Shown: positions 58,021 through 64,000 of the stretch, piece by piece | Numbering within the stretch: position 1 is the stretch's first letter | Layout of the letters: every line of letters begins with the position of its first letter | NCBI RefSeq assembly: GCF_011067745.1 | Contig: NZ_JAAMPJ010000006.1 | Span: 287,019 to 351,018 of the forward strand | Length of the DNA: 64,000 bases | Source: Lentzea alba | Lineage (GTDB): Bacteria > Actinomycetota > Actinomycetes > Mycobacteriales > Pseudonocardiaceae | Reading direction: 5' to 3' | Translations under genes and position numbers: made by a program | The notes under the pieces: model-generated | Databases searched by the model: none | Seen by the model: the letters and a program-made list of their open reading frames with translations, nothing else | What the model was told of the DNA's origin: nothing

Positions 58021-59832
58021 ATGACGGCAGTGACCATTCCCGGTCTCGAACACGCACCTACCAACCACGCGCGCTTGCTCGCATGGGTTCAGGAAGTCGC
58101 TGAGCTGACCTGCCCCGATGAGGTTGTTTGGGCGGACGGGTCCCAGGGTGAGTGGGACCGCCTCACGCAGAAGCTCGTCGACGCCGGCACGTTCGTGCCG
58201 CTGAAGAAGAAGCAGAACTCCTTCTGGGCCGCCTCGGACCCCAGCGACGTCGCACGCGTCGAGGAGCGCACGTACATCTGTTCGGTGCGCGAGGAGGACT
58301 CGGGCGCGACGAACAACTGGATGGACCCTTCAGAGATGAAGGCCATCATGACCGAGCTCTACCGGGGCTGCATGCGTGGCCGCACGATGTACGTGATCCC
58401 GTTCTGCATGGGCCCGCTCGACGCGGAGAAGCCGATGCTGGGCGTCGAGATCACGGACTCGGAGTACGTCGTCGTCTCCATGCACATCATGACCCGCATG
58501 GGGTCCAAGGCCCTCGCGGTCTTCGGCGAGGACGCGGACTTCGTGCCCGCGCTGCACTCGCTGGGCGCGCCGCTCGAGCCCGGTCAGCAGGACGTGCAGT
58601 GGCCGTGCAACGACACCAAGTACATCTCGCACTTCCCGGAGACCCGCGAGATCTGGAGCTTCGGCTCCGGCTACGGCGGCAACGCGCTGCTCGGCAAGAA
58701 GTGCTACTCGCTGCGCATCGCGTCCGTGATGGCGCGCGACGAGGGCTGGCTCGCCGAGCACATGCTGATCCTCAAGCTCACCTCGCCGGAGAACAAGGCG
58801 TACTACATCGCCGCCGCGTTCCCGTCGGCCTGCGGCAAGACGAACCTCGCCATGCTGGAGCCGACCATCCCCGGCTGGAAGGTCGAGACGCTCGGCGACG
58901 ACATCGCCTGGATGCGCTTCGGTGAGGACGGCCGCCTCTACGCGGTGAACCCGGAGAACGGCTTCTTCGGCGTCGCGCCCGGCACCGACTACCACACCAA
59001 CCCGAACGCGATGCGCACCATCGCCAAGGGCAACTCGCTGTTCACGAACGTCGCGCTGACCGACGACGGCGACATCTGGTGGGAGGGCATCGGCGAGGCG
59101 CCGGCCCACCTGACCTCGTGGAAGCACCAGGACTGGACCCCGGACGGCGACGAGCTGGCGGCGCACCCGAACTCGCGCTACTGCACGCCGATCGAGCAGT
59201 GCGACATCAAGGCGCCGGAGTGGGACGACCCGAAGGGCGTGCCGATCTCGGCGATCTTCTTCGGCGGCCGTCGCGCCACGACGATCCCGCTGATCACCGA
59301 GTCGCGCGACTGGCAGCACGGCACCTACATGGGCGCCACGCTGTCGTCGGAGACCACGGCCGCCGCGGTCGGCAAGACCGGCGTCGTGCGCCGCGACCCG
59401 ATGGCGATGCTGCCGTTCATCGGCTACAACGCCGGTGACTACTTCCAGCACTGGGTCGACCTCGGCAAGCGCGCCGACGCCGACAAGCTGCCGAAGATCT
59501 TCTACGTCAACTGGTTCCGCCGCGGTGACGACAAGCGCTTCCTGTGGCCTGGGTTCGGCGAGAACTCGCGCGTGCTGAAGTGGGCCATCGAGCGCATCGA
59601 GGGCAAGGCCGCCGCTACCGAGACCCCCATCGGTCACGTGCCGACCGCCGCCGACCTGGACCTCGAGGGCCTGGACGCGCCTCTTGCGGACATCGAGGCC
59701 GCGCTAGAGGTGAACGCCGACGAGTGGCGCGCCGAGATCCCGCTGGTCGAGGAGTGGTTCGCCAAGATCGGCGAAAAGGTCCCGACCACGCTCCGTGACG
59801 AGCTTGCAGCTCTGAAGCAGCGCCTCGGCTGA
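58021..59832 (+). CDS. pckG: Phosphoenolpyruvate carboxykinase (GTP)
   Basis: 603 aa. It makes PEP from oxaloacetate with GTP for gluconeogenesis and anaplerotic exchange. The P loop AFPSACGKTN lies near 267-276, DDIAWMRFGEDGRLYAVNPENGFFGVAPGT near 295-325 holds the kinase-2/metal region, and NYWRR-type and guanine-binding segments appear as YVNWFRRGDDKRFLWPGFGENSRVL near 495-519. The length is standard for the GTP class. ATG 58021 has AGGAGA 8 nt upstream. A very strong terminator follows. Confidence 0.96.
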   Translation: MTAVTIPGLEHAPTNHARLLAWVQEVAELTCPDEVVWADGSQGEWDRLTQKLVDAGTFVPLKKKQNSFWAASDPSDVARVEERTYICSVREEDSGATNNWMDPSEMKAIMTELYRGCMRGRTMYVIPFCMGPLDAEKPMLGVEITDSEYVVVSMHIMTRMGSKALAVFGEDADFVPALHSLGAPLEPGQQDVQWPCNDTKYISHFPETREIWSFGSGYGGNALLGKKCYSLRIASVMARDEGWLAEHMLILKLTSPENKAYYIAAAFPSACGKTNLAMLEPTIPGWKVETLGDDIAWMRFGEDGRLYAVNPENGFFGVAPGTDYHTNPNAMRTIAKGNSLFTNVALTDDGDIWWEGIGEAPAHLTSWKHQDWTPDGDELAAHPNSRYCTPIEQCDIKAPEWDDPKGVPISAIFFGGRRATTIPLITESRDWQHGTYMGATLSSETTAAAVGKTGVVRRDPMAMLPFIGYNAGDYFQHWVDLGKRADADKLPKIFYVNWFRRGDDKRFLWPGFGENSRVLKWAIERIEGKAAATETPIGHVPTAADLDLEGLDAPLADIEAALEVNADEWRAEIPLVEEWFAKIGEKVPTTLRDELAALKQRLG

Positions 59833-59839
59833 CCCTGAC

Positions 59840-59892
59840 TGCACGCGGGGACCCTACGTACCGTCAGACGGTACGTAGGGTCCCCGCGTGCA
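59840..59892 (+). terminator. 26-bp perfect terminator after pckG
   Basis: Arms of 26 bp (from TGCACGCGGGG... and its exact complement) meet at a single A (59866). It starts 7 bp after the pckG stop. It is by far the longest perfect stem in the window and works in both directions. Confidence 0.9.
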
Positions 59893-59946
59893 TTTCCAGC
59901 AGGTGCGGTGAGTGACTGGGTCACCTGGGTGAGGTATCACTGTGGT

Positions 59947-60159
59947 GTGACGCAGGACGAGGACTTCCTCGGCGGACTGAACTTCGACGGCTCGAAGCGC
60001 GATGTGGAGGTCGGCCCGACCACGGGCATCGTGCGCTACTACCCGGTGCCGCCCGCCCCGCCGGCCCGCACGCCGTGGTGGCGCTACACGCTCGTGTTCG
60101 TCCTCGGGCTCGCCATCGGGACAGCTGCCGGCGTGGTCCTGTGCAGCAATTTCCTCTGA
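59947..60159 (+). CDS. Small single-pass membrane protein
   Basis: 70 aa. The N-terminal half is hydrophilic (TQDEDFLGGLNFDGSKRD, IVRYYPVPPAPPARTPWWR) and the C-terminal half is one transmembrane helix (YTLVFVLGLAIGTAAGVVLCSNFL). GTG 59947 is the best start by position; an earlier GTG at 59908 would add 13 residues. No family is recognised. It lies between pckG and the DnaA-box cluster. Confidence 0.55.
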   Translation: MTQDEDFLGGLNFDGSKRDVEVGPTTGIVRYYPVPPAPPARTPWWRYTLVFVLGLAIGTAAGVVLCSNFL

Positions 60160-60192
60160 ATCAGTGCAGCTCATCGTCCATTTGAGACGAAG

Positions 60193-60264
60193 TTGTCCAC
60201 AGGTGTGGACGGCTCTGTGCACATGTTGTGGATAGCTGTGGACAGCCCTGGGGACTTCTCCACA
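60193..60264. promoter_or_regulatory. Cluster of five DnaA-box-like 9-mers
   Basis: Within 72 bp lie TTGTCCACA (60193, exact actinomycete consensus), TGTGGACGG (60204), TGTGGATAG (60227), TGTGGACAG (60237), read on the other strand, and TTCTCCACA (60256). Two of them form GTCCACA-GG-TGTGGAC. The rest of the 60160-60376 gap has no gene. A DnaA-titration, DnaA-regulated promoter or secondary replication site could be meant; oriC itself normally sits near dnaA/dnaN, which are not here. Confidence 0.55.
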
Positions 60265-60376
60265 GGTTCCGAAAACGGTCTTGCTCCAGGAATGAACCTG
60301 GCCCCTTCCGGGAACGTCTTAGGTATGTGATGGCGGTCACAAAGATCGTCACCGAAGGCGGAAAGGGAGGTGTGCC

Positions 60377-60541
60377 GTGGGGATCGCAGGAATCGCGATG
60401 CTGGTGCTGTCCCTGGCCGCCGTGCTGATGGTCGTGGTGGCGAACTCAGTTCGGGAGCGGGTTGTCGCGGATGCCGAAGAGAGTGCCGTTGAAGGCCTTG
60501 TTGGCCTCGGCGTAGCAGACCGCGTTGGTCCAACCCTCTGA
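60377..60541 (+). CDS. Possible small membrane protein, convergent overlap
   Basis: 54 aa from GTG 60377, preceded by GGGAGGTGTGCC (good Shine-Dalgarno). The peptide starts MGIAGIAMLVLSLAAVLMVVVANSV, a single hydrophobic helix, then an acidic/basic tail. The last 96 bp overlap the 3' end of the septum-formation-type gene on the opposite strand. The good ribosome-binding site argues for reality; the overlap argues for caution. Confidence 0.42.
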   Translation: MGIAGIAMLVLSLAAVLMVVVANSVRERVVADAEESAVEGLVGLGVADRVGPTL

Positions 60542-61288
60542 CCAGGCCTGGGAGCCGGGGTTCCGCCACGCGGGGAACACGTCGCTGCGCTTGGACGAAC
60601 CCAGGTAGTCGTGCACGGCCTTGGTGCACTTGCTCTTGGCGATGGCGTTCATCTGCTCCGTGGACGGAGCGGGGTCGGTCGACTTGCCGAGCGACACGAC
60701 ACCGGCGGGCACGGCCTCGGCCAGGTGCGCGGTGTTGCACGCGACGACCTTGACCTCCTGGTCCTTCGACGGCGAGCCCTGGGTGCAGGTCTGGAACGTC
60801 GTGAAGCCGTTGCCGCCGAGGATTCCCTTCACGGAACCCTTGCGCGCCAGCGGTTTCTCGTCGGGACTGATCTCCACGACGGTGCACAGCCGCCAGCGCT
60901 GGCCGTCCTTCCAGCCCTGCTCGTTCGGCCAGAACGCCCAGACCCGCAGGCGCGTCGAGTCCGCGTCACCGCTGCCCAGGTAGTCGGTGAGCGCCTGGCG
61001 GCACGGCGGCAGCGCGGCTTTGCGCAGCGCCTGGTTGTCCGGGTAGACCGTCGGCAGGCCGGTGAGCTCGCCGACGCTCATGACCTCGGCCTCGTGCGAG
61101 TCGGTGCACTGCAGCACCGTCAGCTCGTAGGCGTTCATGCACTGCCCGGCTTTGGGCAGCGCGGGTGCGGAGGCGGAGGCCGTGGACGGCAGCGGTCCGG
61201 GAACCGCTTGTCCTCCAACCTGGATCGCGCACGCGGACAGCGCCCACGAGCTCAGGACGATCGCCACCGCCAGCCGCACACGAGTCAC
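60446..61288 (-). CDS. Septum-formation-domain lipoprotein
   Basis: 280 aa. A lipoprotein signal with LSAC lipobox near 17-20 is followed by two repeats of the actinobacterial septum-formation (PF13845-type) pattern: C...HEAEVMSVGEL near 65 and C...HLAEAVPAGVV near 188, each with a C-terminal CxxxxxxYLG segment. Four or more Cys suggest disulfides. Its GTG overlaps the upstream stop by 4 nt (GTGA), so it is translated with the peptidase-like protein. It probably acts at the outer face of the membrane. Confidence 0.85.
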   Translation of the reverse strand: MTRVRLAVAIVLSSWALSACAIQVGGQAVPGPLPSTASASAPALPKAGQCMNAYELTVLQCTDSHEAEVMSVGELTGLPTVYPDNQALRKAALPPCRQALTDYLGSGDADSTRLRVWAFWPNEQGWKDGQRWRLCTVVEISPDEKPLARKGSVKGILGGNGFTTFQTCTQGSPSKDQEVKVVACNTAHLAEAVPAGVVSLGKSTDPAPSTEQMNAIAKSKCTKAVHDYLGSSKRSDVFPAWRNPGSQAWSEGWTNAVCYAEANKAFNGTLFGIRDNPLPN

Positions 61289-62535
61289 ACCACAGAGACT
61301 AGGGCCTTGACCTGATCGGCGATGTCCCGACGCTGCTTTTCGAAGGCCGGATCGGTCAGCGCGACCGGGTCGGCGGGCTGGCCGAGCACCGGTGTGTGCA
61401 GGTGTCCACCCAGGACATTCGTTGCGCCGTAACCAATTCGCAGCCGGTTCGCCCGGTACATGCTCTCGTTGGAGAGGTAGTCACCGCCGCCACCGGACGC
61501 CGCGACCCTGCCCGGAGTCGGCTCGTCCGTGCGGCACGACTGCTGCGAACCGACGACGACCCACTCGCAGAAGGCACGGTTGAAGTTCACGGCGAACGGC
61601 CCGGTGCCCGCGTCGATCATCTTCTGGAACGGCAGCGAGGTCTCGATGAACTCGTTCGCCGGCTGCGGCCAGCCCGCGGCGTTCGGGACGCTGCCGTAGG
61701 AGTTGACGTTGTTGTTGTCCGCGAAGCCACCACGCCAGCGCGCCGCCCACCGCTCGACGTCGAAGCGGCCCGGCCGGCCCTGGCTGATCGTCACGAACGC
61801 GTCGGGCTTCTGCGCCAGCGCGTTTCCGTAGAACTGCTCGACGATCCCCTCGTCGAACCCGCCCCACAGCACCGGCAGCACCGCGGCCTGCAGCACGACC
61901 TTGCCGGACGGCGTGGAGATCTCCCTGCCGTCGAGCTGCAACGCCGCCGCACCGGCGGGGTTGGCGCGCCGCACGTTCACGCCGCTGAGCTGGAACGGGT
62001 CGAACCCGGTCACGGCGATCCGGCGCACACCGGGCTTCGCCGGGAACGCCGAGTCGCTCAGTCCTCGCGAGGCCCAGTCGAACTTCTGGATCAACTTCGC
62101 GCGCTCGTTGACGGGCAAGGAGAAGCGCGGCTTCCACTGACGCAGCGCGGAGGAGAGCTGCAGGCGCGCCCAGTACAGCGGCCGGTCGTCGTAGGCGTCG
62201 TGGGCCAGGGGTGTTGTGCTCTGGGCGCGGGCGACGGCGGCCTTCCACAGCGCGGTGCCCTCGCGTTCCACGAACTGCTGAGCCTGCCTCGCCACGACCT
62301 GGTGGCAGAGCTTGGCGGTGAACTCGGTGACGCGGCCGTCGAATCCGGCGAGCTTCACGAGCGCGGGGCCGACGGCCGGGCCGCCCGTCACGAGGGTGTC
62401 GTCGAGCCGCTGTTCCTCGACGGTCAGCGGGGCGGTGGTGTCGTAGCAGTTCGCGTCCTGCGCCTGGGCGGTGCCAGGTGCGACGACGACCAGGGCGAGT
62501 GCGGTCAGTCCGACCAGTCCGGCGATGGGTTTCAC
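61285..62535 (-). CDS. Secreted pyroglutamyl-peptidase I-like (C15) protein
   Basis: 416 aa. A signal peptide (about 1-25) and an N-terminal helical region (about 30-165) precede a domain resembling pyroglutamyl peptidase I: GFDPFQ near 176 with NPAGAAAL, the ISQGRPGRFDVERWA segment near 252-266 (Glu candidate), NRAFCEWVVVG near 323 (Cys candidate) and GGHLHTPVL near 380 (His candidate). C15 enzymes remove N-terminal pyroglutamate and are normally cytoplasmic and about 210 aa; an exported, twice-as-long form is unusual. It is coupled to the lipoprotein gene. Confidence 0.78.
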   Translation of the reverse strand: MKPIAGLVGLTALALVVVAPGTAQAQDANCYDTTAPLTVEEQRLDDTLVTGGPAVGPALVKLAGFDGRVTEFTAKLCHQVVARQAQQFVEREGTALWKAAVARAQSTTPLAHDAYDDRPLYWARLQLSSALRQWKPRFSLPVNERAKLIQKFDWASRGLSDSAFPAKPGVRRIAVTGFDPFQLSGVNVRRANPAGAAALQLDGREISTPSGKVVLQAAVLPVLWGGFDEGIVEQFYGNALAQKPDAFVTISQGRPGRFDVERWAARWRGGFADNNNVNSYGSVPNAAGWPQPANEFIETSLPFQKMIDAGTGPFAVNFNRAFCEWVVVGSQQSCRTDEPTPGRVAASGGGGDYLSNESMYRANRLRIGYGATNVLGGHLHTPVLGQPADPVALTDPAFEKQRRDIADQVKALVSVV

Positions 62536-62555
62536 GTCACTGATCTCTAACGCAT

Positions 62556-62587
62556 GGGGCCACCCGCCGAAACCGACGGGTGGCCCC
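62556..62587 (-). terminator. Terminator of the symporter gene
   Basis: Perfect 11-bp stem GGGGCCACCCG / CGGGTGGCCCC with a 10-nt loop, 20 nt past the symporter stop, between it and the start of the peptidase-like gene. Confidence 0.8.
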
Positions 62588-62606
62588 TGGCGTTAACTCT
62601 CGCGTC

Positions 62607-64000
62607 TCAGTGGGCCGCCACCGGCTTGACCCGAGGGCTGTCCTCGTCGACGTGGTAGTCCGACGGATCGGTCTGGTCCGTGCCGTTGAAGACCTTGGCC
62701 TTCTTGGCGATCAGCGTGACGATCACCGCGACGATCAGGTTCACCGCCAGCGCGATGATGCCGACGTAGATCGTCATGGCGGACTCCCCGAACGGGTGCC
62801 AGCCGAAGATGGACAACTTGCCGAGCGGCAGCGCGGAACCGGCGAAGTGCGCCTTGTTGATGGCCGGGTTGCCGATGTTGTAGAGCAGCCACATGCCGTA
62901 GCCCATGCCCGCGATCCAGCCCGCGACCAGGCCGTAGACGTGGAACCAGCGGGTGTAGAGCGCGATCGCGACCGCCGGCAGCGTCTGCAGGATCATCACG
63001 CCGCCGATGAGCTGCAGGTCGATGGAGAACTGCGGGTCGACGAACACGATGAACGCCACCGCGCCGAACTTCACGACCAGCGACGCGAGCTTGGCCTGCT
63101 TGGCCTCCTCCGCCGGCGTCGCGTTCTTCTTCAGATACTCCTTGTAGACGTTGCGCGTCCACAGGTTCGCCGCCGCGATCGACATGATCGCCGCCGGCAC
63201 CAGCGCGCCGATGCCGATGGCCGCGAACGCGATGCCCGCGAACCACGACGGGAAGTTCGCGCCGAAGAGCTCCGGCACGATCGTGTTGGTGTCGGGACGG
63301 CCGGTCGCCTGGTTGACGATCGGCTTGGTGCCCGCGCTGATCGCGACGTAGCCGAGCAGCGCCAGCAGGCCCAGCACCAGCGAGTACGCCGGCAGCGCCA
63401 CCATGTTGCGCTTGATCACGTTGCGGCCGCGGCTCGCCAGGATGCCGGTCAGCGAGTGCGGGTAGATGAACAACGCGAGCGCGCTGCCCAGTGCCAGCGT
63501 CGCGTACTGCAGCTGGTTGTTGCTGTTGAGCAGGATGCCGTCGGTCTTGGCCGGCGTGGCGTCGAACTTGGCCTGCGCGTCGTTGAAGATCTCGCCCCAG
63601 CCGCCGAACTTCGACGGCAGGTAGACGATCGCCACCAGGATGACGATGTAGATCAGGATGTCCTTGACGAACGCGATCAGCGCCGGCGCCCGCAGACCCG
63701 ACTGGTAGGTGTAGAGCGCGAGGATCACGAACGCGATGAACAGCGGCAGGTGGCCGAGGATGCCGCTGCCGTTGAGGCCCATCGACCGCAGCACCGCTTC
63801 GAGACCGACGAGCTGCAGCGCGATGTACGGCATGGTCGCGACGATGCCGGTGATGGCGATCAGCAGCGCCAGCCAGTGCGAGCCGTAGCGGCCCTTCACG
63901 AAGTCGGCGGGCGTGACGTAGCCGTGCACGCGGCTGACCGACCACATCCGCACCAGCGGCAGGAAGACGATCGGGTAGAGGATCACCGTGTACGGCAACG
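62607..64000 (-). CDS. Sodium:solute symporter (SSS) family permease, N terminus beyond the window
   Basis: At least 464 aa, minus strand, cut at the right edge so its start is not visible. About 11-12 hydrophobic helices are seen, with TPADFVKGRYGSHWLAL, GALVPAAIMSIAAANLWTRNVYKEYLKK and ASLVVKFGAVAFIVF typical of the SSS family monocarboxylate (MctP-like) or acetate permeases. Next to pckG the uptake of a gluconeogenic substrate such as acetate, lactate or pyruvate is plausible. The C-terminal tail is charged and cytoplasmic. Confidence 0.85.
   Translation of the reverse strand, partial: LPYTVILYPIVFLPLVRMWSVSRVHGYVTPADFVKGRYGSHWLALLIAITGIVATMPYIALQLVGLEAVLRSMGLNGSGILGHLPLFIAFVILALYTYQSGLRAPALIAFVKDILIYIVILVAIVYLPSKFGGWGEIFNDAQAKFDATPAKTDGILLNSNNQLQYATLALGSALALFIYPHSLTGILASRGRNVIKRNMVALPAYSLVLGLLALLGYVAISAGTKPIVNQATGRPDTNTIVPELFGANFPSWFAGIAFAAIGIGALVPAAIMSIAAANLWTRNVYKEYLKKNATPAEEAKQAKLASLVVKFGAVAFIVFVDPQFSIDLQLIGGVMILQTLPAVAIALYTRWFHVYGLVAGWIAGMGYGMWLLYNIGNPAINKAHFAGSALPLGKLSIFGWHPFGESAMTIYVGIIALAVNLIVAVIVTLIAKKAKVFNGTDQTDPSDYHVDEDSPRVKPVAAH

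Noticed and set aside
60193..60264. Chromosomal replication origin
   Set aside because: DnaA-box-like sites are present, but dnaA, dnaN, gyrB or recF are not in the window and the cluster is small.

Overview
The window is high-GC actinobacterial DNA with G/C-rich third codon positions, frequent GTG starts, many 1 to 4 nt stop/start overlaps and many 15-26 bp terminator hairpins. The order ino1 - padR - DUF5318 - ponA-type PBP - GT87 membrane protein - rpsF matches the mycobacterial ino1-ponA1-rpsF neighbourhood. The modular secreted proteins, XRE/DUF397 clusters and PhoX pair suggest the Pseudonocardiales (Lentzea/Saccharothrix-like); that placement is inference.

Region by region. 0-6 kb: 5' end of rpsF, a sortase-less membrane-anchored secreted protein, endonuclease IV (nfo), two GT87-type polyprenyl-sugar glycosyltransferases and an SGNH hydrolase. 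6-16 kb: a one-direction secreted/cell-envelope cluster that interrupts the conserved order. It holds two giant paralogues sharing an N-terminal beta-rich region, a lytic-transglycosylase domain and a golvesin-like domain; one ends in an SGNH hydrolase and the other in a ricin-type lectin. A membrane-anchored subtilase lies between them and three small membrane or secreted proteins follow. 16-21.4 kb: the conserved PBP, DUF5318, PadR and Ino1 block. 21.4-31.4 kb: SDRs, HAD phosphatase, two MFS transporters, tandem Tat-exported PhoX phosphatases and a DUF3455 protein. 31.4-32.1 kb: a gene-poor scar with a decayed copy of the neighbouring gene end and an inverted-repeat element. 32.1-38 kb: amidohydrolase, orphan-looking histidine kinase, several tiny ORFs, a divergent nitric-oxide-synthase oxygenase homologue, trmB and an unknown. 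38-48.5 kb: a second mycosin-like subtilase, a duplicated ABC system, a TetR-controlled flavin-enzyme/SDR operon, a NarL-type two-component pair and a YtrA-type GntR operon with a clear operator.

48.5-52.2 kb: a tightly coupled dynamin GTPase / GrpE-like / dynamin GTPase operon. 52.4-55.3 kb: a copper-type operon (Pro-rich secreted protein, CopD, two cupredoxins). 55.3-57.7 kb: XRE regulator with two DUF397 genes, plus two small genes on the other strand. 58-64 kb: pckG, a cluster of DnaA-box-like sites, a septum-formation-type lipoprotein coupled to a secreted pyroglutamyl-peptidase-like protein, and an SSS-family symporter cut by the window end.

The strongest candidates for something undescribed are the 6-16 kb envelope-remodelling cluster, the dynamin/GrpE-like module without Hsp70, and the NOS homologue with an altered haem-Cys motif. 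All functional statements rest on reading motifs by eye; no database search was run.
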